A stretch of 64,000 nt of DNA from Tepidibacter sp. (lineage in GTDB: Bacteria; Bacillota; Clostridia; Peptostreptococcales; Peptostreptococcaceae): assembly GCF_025210165.1 (NCBI RefSeq), contig NZ_JAOASI010000040.1, positions 1 to 64,000 on the forward strand, given 5' to 3'. The stretch's first letter is position 1, and every line of letters begins with the position of its first letter. The position numbers and the translations under genes were made by a program. The notes under the pieces are model-generated. The model saw nothing but the letters and a program-made list of their open reading frames with translations, did no database searches and had not been told where the DNA came from. Of the stretch, positions 19,187-27,288 are shown one piece after another.

Positions 19187-20044
19187 CTAATTATTTTCTT
19201 TTTCTAATATTTCCCTTAAATTGATTATCTCCTTTTCAGATAATTTCGTAACCTCTTTTACAAAAGATATCTCCATACCTAGCTTTAATAAATTCTTAGC
19301 AGTTTCTATTATTCCTTGTTGTAATCCTTGTTTTATTCCATCATTCTTTGCCTTGCTAAGTGCACTAACTTTATCCTTTAATATTTTAGATCTTATCTCA
19401 TAAATCATTCTTTGCTCATCATTATTACTTAGCTTTACAAGTTCGTCTTTTGCTTCTTTTATTTCTTCTATACTCATCTCTAATTTTCTGACTTTTTCAC
19501 TTTCAGGATTCTTTAAGAATTCAGTCCATGCAACTAGCATATCCTTTTCATCACTATCTTTCTTAAGCTTCGGTATTTCTATAAAGTGAATCTCCATTAT
19601 GTCAGTTAGTTCCTCGTTAGTTTCTTTTTCTTTTAATAAATATCCATTATGAAATCTATCATTTTTAAGATATTTAAAGTTAAGTATATTTATACATATA
19701 GTTCTTGATAAAGTAGAATAATTATCTCCTTCACCAAGTTGTTCTTCATATAATTTACTCCAATAATAAAGACTTCTCTTTATCATATTGTATTCGTTCT
19801 TTAACTGTATTTCTATATTTATTATTTCATTATTGCTTGTTGTGGCTTTTACATCTAATCTTGAGAATTTATCTTCTACAAAATGCTTTTCTAAATCAGT
19901 ATTTTGTATTTCAACATCTGTTATTAAGTTTTTTGGCTTAAGTATTGCGTTTAAAAATGATATTAGTATTTTGGGATGTTTGCTTGATCCAAATATATTC
20001 TTGAACACAAAATCTATTTTTGGATCTAATAATCCTTTCATCAC
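19187..20044 (-). CDS. Rpn-family recombination-promoting nuclease / putative transposase (PD-(D/E)XK)
   Basis: A 285-residue protein starting with the family motif LLDPKIDFVFKNIFG. The PD-(D/E)XK nuclease core is visible as Asp64 (SRLDVKA) and Glu78-x-Gln80 (NIEIQLKN), followed by YYWSKLYEEQL. The C-terminus is a charged helical region with KQGLQQG. Rpn proteins are DNA nucleases reported to promote recombination in E. coli. The ribosome binding site is GGAGGTG; GTG at 20044 or ATG at 20041 could start. The gene appears intact and lies between two 44-base direct repeats, 164 bases from rqcH. Confidence 0.88.
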   Translation of the reverse strand: MMKGLLDPKIDFVFKNIFGSSKHPKILISFLNAILKPKNLITDVEIQNTDLEKHFVEDKFSRLDVKATTSNNEIINIEIQLKNEYNMIKRSLYYWSKLYEEQLGEGDNYSTLSRTICINILNFKYLKNDRFHNGYLLKEKETNEELTDIMEIHFIEIPKLKKDSDEKDMLVAWTEFLKNPESEKVRKLEMSIEEIKEAKDELVKLSNNDEQRMIYEIRSKILKDKVSALSKAKNDGIKQGLQQGIIETAKNLLKLGMEISFVKEVTKLSEKEIINLREILEKENN

Positions 20045-20114
20045 AATAACACCTCCAGTTTATATTGTTATAGATTTATAATATTGTTCCTTCTTTTATA
20101 TTAGATATATTCTA

Positions 20115-20123
20115 ATTATACCA
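20115..20123 (-). promoter_or_regulatory. Extended -10 promoter of the Rpn gene
   Basis: TGGTATAAT on the minus strand, about 70 bases before the Rpn start. No good -35 is seen, as is common with extended -10 promoters. The surrounding 19 bases (20105-20123) are repeated exactly at 23297-23315. Confidence 0.5.
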
Positions 20124-20199
20124 TAAATCCTTTTTCTCATTTGTATATTATTGTAAGGGTACTATCGCTTCTAAGGTTTCTTTTAGTTATACTTAAACC

Positions 20200-20243
20200 C
20201 AAAATAAATGGCATCAAAATACCGCTCATGTATTAAATATTTT
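20200..20243 (+). repeat. Direct repeat DR2 flanking the Rpn gene
   Basis: Matches 19047-19090 at 42 of 44 positions. It lies upstream of the Rpn promoter and merges on its right side into a foldback arm (to 20275). Confidence 0.85.
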
Positions 20244-20275
20244 TATAAAATATTTAAATCATTCGCTAACATTTT
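20201..20275 (+). repeat. Broken foldback repeat (copy F)
   Basis: The left half matches the short foldback copies; the segment 20247-20275, ending CGCTAACATTTT, matches the arm of copy B read on the opposite strand. The expected closing arm is missing and the sequence changes at 20276 to GTGCG, the start of the putative group II intron fragment. Confidence 0.55.
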
Positions 20276-20375
20276 GTGCGTCCAGCTAAGCTGAGTTATA
20301 CTAGCTGGTGAAATTCCGAAGCCTAGTAGCCAAGGTGTGAAGCGTGAGGGCAATGTCATAAAGTTTAAATGTTAT
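20276..20375 (+). mobile_element. Possible 5' fragment of a group II intron
   Basis: The segment starts GTGCG, the conserved 5' end of group II introns. It continues with GTCCAGCTA pairing with TAGCTGG and further short stems, similar in style to intron domain I. It is far more GC-rich than its surroundings. No intron-encoded reverse transcriptase and no domain V are visible, so only about 100 bases remain. The assignment is from memory of intron 5' ends and is tentative. Confidence 0.4.
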
Positions 20376-20561
20376 AAATTCACATTTAAAAGTTGCTGAT
20401 AAATTTTTTTCTCTAATATACTTTTTAAACTTTTATACTTTAACTTGATTAAATATAATTTCTTGCAAATTCCAACTATTTTAGTGCAAGTTAATTACAC
20501 TCACATCATTTTTGAAGTGATTTTCATTTATTCTTTCATAAAATTTATTTTTTGAAATATA
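20376..20561. other. Intergenic remnant sequence
   Basis: AT-rich sequence between the putative intron fragment and the IS4 remnant. It contains two small inverted repeats (TTTAAATG with CATTTAAA near 20383-20410, and CTTGCA with TGCAAG near 20463-20491). No coding region is seen. Confidence 0.4.
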
Positions 20562-21073
20562 TTACAAAGATCTTTTACGATTAATTTTATATTTGCCTCT
20601 TGACACACTATCTTTTCTTGGATATTGCCTTCCTGTTCTTATGGGAATAGTATTTTTGGAGGATTCTTTTATTATTTTTTTAATATACGTCTCCTTTTAA
20701 TAGCACTTTCTTCTAACATCATTATTATTAGTTTATCTTTTAAATTTCCAATAATCGAATATACAAGAAGCTTTCGCTCTTGCAACTTTATTTTTCTGAT
20801 TTTCTATATATCCAAATTCTTCTCTTAATAGTTTGGTATCAGGTAATTGAATTACACTTCCATCAATTGCACTTAATCTATATCCATTCCATAATTCATA
20901 GTCAAATGCATCCTTATAAACAACTTCATTTATTGTATCGTTTCTTTAAATCACATTTTTCTCTCCCTTGTGAAATATGTTTCCTTAGTTCTATTAATAC
21001 ATTTAAATGTATAATCTTCAATTAAATTAATACCCATCAGAACTGCTTTATCAAACCTATTTTTTAATTCCAT
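20562..21073 (-). pseudogene. Degraded IS4-family transposase
   Basis: From ATG 21073, with a GGGGG ribosome binding site, the reading frame gives MELKNRFDKAVLMGINLIED and stops after about 40 codons. A shifted frame continues with YELWNGYRLSAIDGSVIQLP and LREEFGYIENQ, where AIDGS is the first catalytic Asp block of IS4-type DDE transposases. It then stops again. The last readable piece ends SRGKYKINRKRSL. The middle of the protein, including the other two catalytic residues, is missing, so the element is dead. Confidence 0.75.
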
Positions 21074-21276
21074 TATTATCCCCCTTGTATAATGTAGTTA
21101 TAACATTTGATAGAAAACTTTCTAATTCTCTAACGAACATTAATAACTTTTCTTAAATTTTAATAATTCATAAAATCCTATCAGATTTAAAAGCATTTCC
21201 TAATATCGTTTTCTATTAAATTTATTCCTAAGAGAAATTCAACTTTGACAAATATAGTATAATATTTACTGGATAA
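21074..21276. other. AT-rich spacer between two transposase remnants
   Basis: No coding region or clear IS end is visible. TTGACA at 21245 and TATAAT at 21258 are only 7 bases apart, so they do not form a promoter. Confidence 0.4.
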
Positions 21277-21717
21277 AGGATAGATGTAGCAACTGAATTT
21301 TCTATAGTTGCTATACTTGTACCTAACGGTGAAATTTACAGGAGATCATTCAGAATAAATCATACTTTGGAAGGCTTTAATTATTTAGCTTTGGAAATAG
21401 AAAAAGTGGAAAAGAAATTTAACATGAAAGCAGCATCTTTCACGGAGTCCACTGGCGTGTATCATTTATCTCTTTTCCACTTTCTAAGTGATAATAAGTT
21501 TGATGTGTTCACTATCAATCCACTTATCACTAATTCTAACAAGAATTTTGATATAAGGAAAGTAAAAAATGATAAAAAAGACGCCTTAACCATTGCTAAA
21601 ATATTCAAGTTCCAAGATATTAAATTATCTAGTAGATTCGATACTGATCTATATGCATTGAAATCACTTTGTAGAGAGTATTATAAACTTACAGATACAA
21701 AATCAACTTATAAATAA
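21277..21717 (+). pseudogene. N-terminal fragment of an IS110-family transposase
   Basis: The frame reads RIDVATEFSIVAILVPNGEI, then FTESTGVYHLSLFHFL, then INPLITNSNKNFDIRKVKNDKKDALTIAKI. These are the first acidic blocks of the DEDD RuvC-like catalytic domain of IS110 transposases (Asp in IDVA, Glu in TESTG, Asp in KNDKKDA). The start codon is lost, with an in-frame TAA at 21274, and the protein ends after about 145 codons, versus roughly 400 in intact members. The C-terminal serine domain is absent. Confidence 0.85.
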
Positions 21718-21721
21718 ATTC

Positions 21722-21745
21722 AAAACCTTAATTTAGGTTTTTTTG
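21722..21745 (+). terminator. Small intrinsic terminator after the IS110 fragment
   Basis: AAAACC and GGTTTT enclose a short AT loop, followed by a T-run. It has the form of a weak plus-strand terminator. Confidence 0.45.
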
Positions 21746-21777
21746 TTATGAAAAAAATACATGACTAAAAAAATAGG

Positions 21778-21832
21778 AAAAACACACTGATTCAAATTTG
21801 GATAATAATTCAAATAAATTAGTGTGTTTTTT
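21778..21832 (-). terminator. Intrinsic terminator after the nitrilase gene
   Basis: AAAACACACT and AGTGTGTTTT pair across a loop that also contains CAAATTTG-like inner pairing. On the minus strand the hairpin is followed by TTTTTCC. It lies about 80 bases past the nitrilase stop. Confidence 0.6.
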
Positions 21833-21912
21833 AATTTGAAGGAGCTATGGATTAAATTTTGCTATTTTCCCGACAGCCCCTTTTTTAATGAATAGTAAAT
21901 TATATTTCTACA

Positions 21913-22848
21913 TTAAATTTCAGATGAATTAATAGAAAATTCAAATACATCTGGTCTTGAATAATGACCCATTACATCAAAATCTATCCTACTTTGTATT
22001 ATTTCATCTAACTCTAAATCAGCTATTAATATTTCTTCTCTATTATAGACTGGTTCTGCTACATACTTTCCAAAAGGATTAACAATGCAACTACCTCCTG
22101 AACACATGATCTCAGGTTCATCTTCTAGTTCATTATAGCAATTAAGATCTGTAGGATACATACTTTTCTCAACATACTGATTACAACCAATTACAAAGCA
22201 TCTTCCTTCTAGAGCAATATGCTTCATTGTACTTTGCCATTCTTCTCTTGAATCAGCTGTAGGTGCAATATAAATAGTTACTCCTTTTGAATACATTGCT
22301 ACACGAGCCAAAGGCATATAGTTTTCCCAACATATTAATGAGCCTAGTTTTCCATATGGTGTATCTAGTACGGTAAGAGTACTTGCATCTCCTTCTCCCC
22401 AAATAGAACGTTCCGTACCTGTAGGCTTTAATTTTCTATGCTTACCTAAAAGCTTTCCATCTGGTCCAAAAAATAAATTTGTACAATACAATGTATGATT
22501 TAATCCTTCTCCATCTCTTTCTGTAACTCCAATAGATAAATATATTCCAGCTTCTTGAGCTGATTTTCCAAGAACATCTGTTATATTACTAGGTACAGGC
22601 ACCGAATTTTCATAATAGCGTTGCCAGTCCTTGCGCCCGTCCATAGTTCTACTTCCAACAACAAATCCAAAAGTAAGCCCTCTTGGATAAGCAGGAATAA
22701 ATGATTCAGGAAAAACAACTATATGTGCACCTTTTTTTCCTGCTTCTTTAATCAAATTTAACGTTTTTTCAACTGTAGCGTTAATATCCATTATTACTGG
22801 TGATGCTTGAACTACTGCTACCTTTACGCTTTTAATATTACCTTTCAT
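21913..22848 (-). CDS. Nitrilase-family hydrolase
   Basis: A carbon-nitrogen hydrolase of 311 residues, probably a true nitrilase that converts a nitrile to an acid and ammonia. The Glu-Lys-Cys triad is present: Glu48 (VFPESFIPAYP), Lys139 (KHRKLKPTGTER) and Cys173 (SLICWENYMPL). The RKLKPTGTER block and CWENYMPLAR are typical of nitrilases rather than of amidases. The ribosome binding site is AGGAGG. Codons such as GGG CGC AAG in MDGRKDW look unlike the AT-rich neighbours. It sits alone beside transposon remnants, which suggests acquisition by transfer. The natural substrate cannot be deduced. Confidence 0.88.
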   Translation of the reverse strand: MKGNIKSVKVAVVQASPVIMDINATVEKTLNLIKEAGKKGAHIVVFPESFIPAYPRGLTFGFVVGSRTMDGRKDWQRYYENSVPVPSNITDVLGKSAQEAGIYLSIGVTERDGEGLNHTLYCTNLFFGPDGKLLGKHRKLKPTGTERSIWGEGDASTLTVLDTPYGKLGSLICWENYMPLARVAMYSKGVTIYIAPTADSREEWQSTMKHIALEGRCFVIGCNQYVEKSMYPTDLNCYNELEDEPEIMCSGGSCIVNPFGKYVAEPVYNREEILIADLELDEIIQSRIDFDVMGHYSRPDVFEFSINSSEI

Positions 22849-23296
22849 ATTAAAAATACCTCCTTTAGTGATTTAGCTATAATTATATCTTACTTTTTAG
22901 TATAATTTAACTATGTATTTATATAAAAAAACCGTCTACTCGCTAACGACCTTACAGGCTCCGTTGCTCAAAATAGTTTCAAGTACAGTCTTTTCATCAA
23001 TGTTATTCACAAAACAAAAATAATATAATTTCCTTAATCACAAAAAAAAACTATCTAATGATTTACGATTAATATTTCCTGGTTATACTAATGTTTTTTC
23101 AGACGTTACTTCTAAAATATCTATTAGAAGATAAATATTCTAATTAAATGTAGCCTAACTATTATTCACAAACCTTTTCTGAAATTTAACTATTAATTAT
23201 TCGTATAGATTGTATAGTTTATTTGCTATGCCTAAAAATATAATTTAAAAATAATCCTAAAATCTATTGACTAAAACTAGCTGATCTTCATATGAA
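22849..23296. other. Intergenic stretch without recognisable genes
   Basis: About 450 bases of AT-rich sequence upstream of the nitrilase gene. A possible -10 for nitrilase (TATAAT, minus) lies near 22876, without a good -35. An imperfect hairpin at 22925-22995 has a GC-richer loop. The rest has no open frame of note on either strand and no recognised repeat. Confidence 0.5.
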
Positions 23297-23411
23297 ATAT
23301 ATTCTAATTATACCACATTCAAAAGAAGAATATTAAGAGTGCTATTGGCACAAAGCCATGAATCGTTATATCGCAATTAAAATTATTTGCTTAATCCAAA
23401 ATAAATGGCAT
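23297..23411 (-). repeat. Relic of a second Rpn upstream region
   Basis: Bases 23297-23315 are identical to 20105-20123, the Rpn promoter with its TGGTATAAT box. About 80 bases further, CAAAATAAATGGCAT (23397-23411) repeats the start of DR1 and DR2. The spacing (82 versus 77 bases) is nearly the same, and the sequence between shows scattered similarity. No nuclease gene remains on the left. Confidence 0.65.
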
Positions 23412-23550
23412 TAGTTTAATAATCCCTAAAAGAAATTTGCGTGCCTGACCGTAGGGAGTTCGTAAATTTTAGGATTATTAATAAGGCAAAACCTTAGTTG
23501 TATTCAAAAGATCGTTGCATTCACGGTATTTATATATAGTTTTGATAACC
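23397..23550. repeat. Foldback repeat, left arm truncated (copy A)
   Basis: The core from about 23420 matches copies B and C very closely, including the loop region with TGACCGTAGGGAGTTCGTAA and the following AAATTTTAGGATTATTAATAAG. The right arm ends AGTTTT at 23542, with GATAACCC just beyond. The left outer arm is replaced by CAAAATAAATGGCAT of the Rpn relic, so the palindrome is no longer complete. Confidence 0.8.
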
Positions 23551-23556
23551 CACAAA

Positions 23557-23612
23557 AAACAAAATAGCTACCTAGATTTTATTTATACTAAATCTAAGTA
23601 GCTATTTTTTTA
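23557..23612 (-). terminator. Intrinsic terminator after uraA
   Basis: AATAGCTAC plus TAGATTT pairs with the inverted copy (AAATCTA, GTAGCTATT) around a short AT loop, followed on the minus strand by TTTTG and further T. It lies 37 bases past the uraA stop. Confidence 0.8.
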
Positions 23613-23648
23613 TTCGCTCATTTTTTGCTTAACCACTAATATACGTTT

Positions 23649-24917
23649 TTATATACAATCTCTATTAAGTACTCTATTTAAAGCTATTCCAACTATAGCC
23701 GCAAGACTAAGCCCCGTTATCTTTACAGTTTCAGTAACTGGTATTCCTATTGATATTCCTTTACCTTGAAGATAGTTTGTTCCAAATCCTATTATTAGTA
23801 TAGATCCCATTATTATTATATTAGATAATTTAAATTCTATTTCGCTATTTTTTACTGTTTTAACTCCTATTATAGATATCATAGAGAACAGCATTAAGCT
23901 TATTCCACCCATTACTGGTGTTGGTATAGTTTGTAAGAACATCCCAACCTTGCTTATACATCCAAGTATTATAGCAAACACAGCCGTCATTCTAAGTATA
24001 GATGGATCATAGTTTTTAGTTATTGCAAGTACTCCTGTATTTTCTCCGTATGTTGTATTAGCAGGACCACCTATGAATCCTCCAACAATTGTCGCAAGTC
24101 CATCTCCTATTAACGTTCTGTTAAGTCCTGGATTTTTTATAAAGTCCTTACCTACAACTGCTCCATTAGTTGTTACATCTCCTATATGCTCCATGAAAAC
24201 TGCTAGTACTACCGGTGCTATTATTGCTATTGCTCCTATATCAAACTTAGGTAATGTAAAGTTTGGAGCCATAACCCAAGAAGCTTCTTTTATAATACTT
24301 GTATCTATAAGTCCTAAGCTAAGTGATAATACATATCCTGTTGCTATTGCTATTAATATAGAAAGCTGCTTTATAAATCCTTTTGCAAATAATGTTATCA
24401 AAAGTGCAGTAGATAAAGTTGCTATTGCTACTACAAAGTTTCCTGATGCCATACTAAATGCAACTGGTATAAGATTAAGTCCTATTACAACAATCATAGG
24501 TCCTGTAACTTGTGCTGGAAAATATTTTTTTACTTTTTCAATTCCAACTGTTTTGACTATTAAAGACATAAGTATATATATCATTCCTGCTACTATTATT
24601 CCACCTTGTGCATAAGCCAAATCTCCATTATATATTTCTTTAACTGTGATTATTACAGGTATGAATGCAAAGCTTGATCCTAAGAATACAGGAACCATTC
24701 CCTTTGTAACCAAGTGAAATATTAAAGTTCCAAGTCCTGCTGATACTAAAGCTACCGATGGATCAAATCCTGTTAAGATAGGTACTAAAACTGTTGCTCC
24801 AAACATTGCAAATAAATGTTGTATCGCCAGTATAGCTTTTTTTAGATTTTCGTTAACTCCTATAGTTTTTTCTACTACAGGTGCTTCAATAGTTGTGTTT
24901 AATACTTTTTCTTGCAT
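23649..24917 (-). CDS. uraA: Uracil permease (NCS2 family)
   Basis: A membrane transporter for uracil, 422 residues with about 12-14 hydrophobic segments. The N-terminal QHLFAMFGATVLVPILTGFDPS and the later GGPANTTYGENTGVLAITK are signature segments of uracil/xanthine permeases, with the substrate-site glutamates in MEHIGD and YGENTG. It follows pyrR by 88 bases that hold a second PyrR-binding hairpin, so it belongs to the pyrimidine salvage regulon. The start ATG is preceded by AAAGGAGG. Confidence 0.95.
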   Translation of the reverse strand: MQEKVLNTTIEAPVVEKTIGVNENLKKAILAIQHLFAMFGATVLVPILTGFDPSVALVSAGLGTLIFHLVTKGMVPVFLGSSFAFIPVIITVKEIYNGDLAYAQGGIIVAGMIYILMSLIVKTVGIEKVKKYFPAQVTGPMIVVIGLNLIPVAFSMASGNFVVAIATLSTALLITLFAKGFIKQLSILIAIATGYVLSLSLGLIDTSIIKEASWVMAPNFTLPKFDIGAIAIIAPVVLAVFMEHIGDVTTNGAVVGKDFIKNPGLNRTLIGDGLATIVGGFIGGPANTTYGENTGVLAITKNYDPSILRMTAVFAIILGCISKVGMFLQTIPTPVMGGISLMLFSMISIIGVKTVKNSEIEFKLSNIIIMGSILIIGFGTNYLQGKGISIGIPVTETVKITGLSLAAIVGIALNRVLNRDCI

Positions 24918-24990
24918 AAGAATACCTCCTTTATTTTTTAAGGAGGGAGAATATAATCTCCCCTTATCAGCATCTCTGTACTGATTTAAA
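24918..24990 (-). promoter_or_regulatory. PyrR-binding leader of uraA with a hairpin over the ribosome binding site
   Basis: On the minus strand, ATCAGTACAGAGATGCTGAT (24985-24966) has the PyrR binding-loop pattern CAGAGA with flanking pairing. It is followed by GGGGAGA/TCTCCC and then by CCTCCTT pairing with AAGGAGG, which is the ribosome binding site of uraA. No U-tract terminator is present. This suggests translational rather than transcriptional control. Confidence 0.6.
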
Positions 24991-25005
24991 AGGTCAAAAC
25001 ATTAT

Positions 25006-25672
<667 letters not shown>

Positions 25673-25680
25673 TTTTCTAA

Positions 25681-25709
25681 ATTTTATCACCTTAATTTAT
25701 TTTAGTCAA
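25681..25709 (-). promoter_or_regulatory. Promoter of pyrR-uraA
   Basis: Minus-strand TTGACT (25709-25704), a 17-base spacer and TAAAAT (25686-25681). The -35 box overlaps the end of rluD. Confidence 0.7.
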
Positions 25710-26610
25710 GTATATTTAATATTTTTTTAAAATGCTCTGGAAGATTTGAATCAAATTCCATGTATTCTTTTGTAGTAGGATGTATAAATCCTAACGTTTT
25801 GGCGTGTAGCATTTGACCATTTAATTTGAATTTTGAGCTTTTAGGTCCATATACAGGGTCTCCTACTAATGGATGTCTTTTACTAGCCATATGGACCCTT
25901 ATTTGATGAGTTCTCCCTGTTTCAAGCTGTGCCTCAACATAAGTATATTTTTCAAATCTTTTTAATACCTTAAAATGAGTTACAGCCCTTTTACCACCTT
26001 CTACTATTGCCATTTTAAGTCTATCAACAGGATGTCTTGCAATAGGTGCATCAACAGTCATAGTATCTTCTTTTAATACCCCATAACTTATCATATGATA
26101 TTTTCTAGTTATTGTGTGCTCTTTTAATTGCTCCGATAAAAAGTTGTGTGCGTTATTGTTCTTTGCTATCATCAAAAGTCCTGACGTATCTTTGTCTATT
26201 CTATGAACTATACCAGGTCTTATAATTCCATTTATAGAAGATAAATTATCCTTACAATGATAAAGTATAGCATTAACTAATGTGCCAGTATAATTTCCTG
26301 GTGCAGGATGAACAACCATTCCCTGAGGTTTGTTTACTATTAATACATCATCATCTTCATAAACTATATTTATATCTATATTTTCAGCCTCAACATCTAA
26401 TTCTTTAGGCTTAGGTATATTAAAATTTATTTTATCATTTATCTTAGTTATGTATCTAGGCTTTTCTTTTTTATCGTTTACAAATGCATTTCCTTCTTTT
26501 ATAATTTTTTGAATATATGATCTTGACATATCTTCAAATTTACTTGATAAAAAAACATCTAGTCTTACACCCTCATTTTCTTCATTTATCTCAAAATTTA
26601 CTTGATCCAT
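25702..26610 (-). CDS. rluD: 23S rRNA/tRNA pseudouridine synthase, RluD subfamily
   Basis: Converts uridine to pseudouridine in RNA. An N-terminal S4 RNA-binding domain (about residues 12-75, VRLDVFLSSKFEDMSRSYIQKII) precedes the catalytic domain with HRIDKDTSGLLMIAK (catalytic Asp about 140), followed by TGRTHQIRVHM. The length of 302 residues is typical. The exact target site cannot be assigned; Bacillus relatives are named ylyB. It follows lspA closely, the usual order in Bacillota. Confidence 0.93.
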   Translation of the reverse strand: MDQVNFEINEENEGVRLDVFLSSKFEDMSRSYIQKIIKEGNAFVNDKKEKPRYITKINDKINFNIPKPKELDVEAENIDINIVYEDDDVLIVNKPQGMVVHPAPGNYTGTLVNAILYHCKDNLSSINGIIRPGIVHRIDKDTSGLLMIAKNNNAHNFLSEQLKEHTITRKYHMISYGVLKEDTMTVDAPIARHPVDRLKMAIVEGGKRAVTHFKVLKRFEKYTYVEAQLETGRTHQIRVHMASKRHPLVGDPVYGPKSSKFKLNGQMLHAKTLGFIHPTTKEYMEFDSNLPEHFKKILNILD

Positions 26611-26621
26611 ATATCCTTCTC

Positions 26622-27053
26622 CTACTCTTTGTCAAATATTATAATGTACGAAAGTAGTATTCCTCCGATTACAACACATATATCCGCTACATTAAATACT
26701 GGCCATACTATAAAGTCAAAAAAATCCACTACAAAGTTTAATCTTATTCTATCAATCAAGTTACCTATAGCCCCTGCTAGTATAAGCACTAGTGAAACTT
26801 GATATAATCTACTCATATTTTTATTGGTTTTTAGGTAGTATACAATAAATGAAACCACAGCAAATGCTACCAAAACAAAGAACCACTTTTGATTTTGAAG
26901 CATTCCAAATGCTGCTCCTCTATTCTCAACATATGTAAGATTAAATATATTATCTATAATACTTATACTTCCTATCTTCGATAAAAAATTAAGTGCATAA
27001 TACTTTGTAGCTTGATCTAATAATACTAAAAATATAAATAATGCTATATTCAA
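26622..27053 (-). CDS. lspA: Lipoprotein signal peptidase (signal peptidase II)
   Basis: Cleaves the signal peptide of prolipoproteins in the membrane. Four transmembrane segments are visible. The two catalytic aspartates lie in GNLIDRIRLNFVVDFFDF (region about 102-118) and FNVADICVVIG. NRGAAFGM is also conserved. The length is 143 residues. The start is TTG at 27053, seven bases after GGGGG. A 159-base palindromic element lies just upstream. Confidence 0.94.
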   Translation of the reverse strand: MNIALFIFLVLLDQATKYYALNFLSKIGSISIIDNIFNLTYVENRGAAFGMLQNQKWFFVLVAFAVVSFIVYYLKTNKNMSRLYQVSLVLILAGAIGNLIDRIRLNFVVDFFDFIVWPVFNVADICVVIGGILLSYIIIFDKE

Positions 27054-27070
27054 TTTTGTACCCCCTTTTT

Positions 27071-27229
27071 AGGCATATGAAAAAAATAAATAAGTCAGGT
27101 TACGAAGTAATTTTGATTATTTTCTAGGCACTCAATCACGATCATACTCACTGTATGTAAGTGATTGAGTAACGACGAAAAGAATCAAAAAGACGAGTAA
27201 GATGATTAGTTTATTTTTTGAATATGCCT
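27071..27229. repeat. Large palindromic (foldback) element upstream of lspA
   Basis: AGGCATAT at 27071-27078 pairs with ATATGCCT at 27222-27229. Further pairing follows inwards: an A/T-rich segment, TTTTGATTATTTTC against GAAAAGAATCAAAA, and the centre ACTCAATCAC (27130-27139) against GTGATTGAGT (27161-27170). Its sequence is unlike the other foldback family in this window. No reading frame is seen in it. Confidence 0.7.
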
Positions 27230-27259
27230 TAATCTTTTACCAGTAGCATTATATCACAA

Positions 27260-27286
27260 AATGCCGTGGATATCATCCACGGCATT
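27260..27286 (-). terminator. Hairpin after yteA
   Basis: AATGCCGTGGAT pairs perfectly with ATCCACGGCATT around a 3-base loop, 2 bases after the yteA stop. The following U-tract is short (TTTTG), so it may be a terminator or an mRNA-stabilising hairpin. Confidence 0.65.
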
Positions 27287-27288
27287 AA

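Noticed and set aside
20625..21025. Plus-strand open frames across the IS4 remnant
   Set aside because: They lie opposite the recognisable transposase reading on the minus strand and encode no known motif.
21245..21263. TTGACA followed by TATAAT upstream of the IS110 fragment
   Set aside because: The spacing is only 7 bases, far too short for a SigA promoter.
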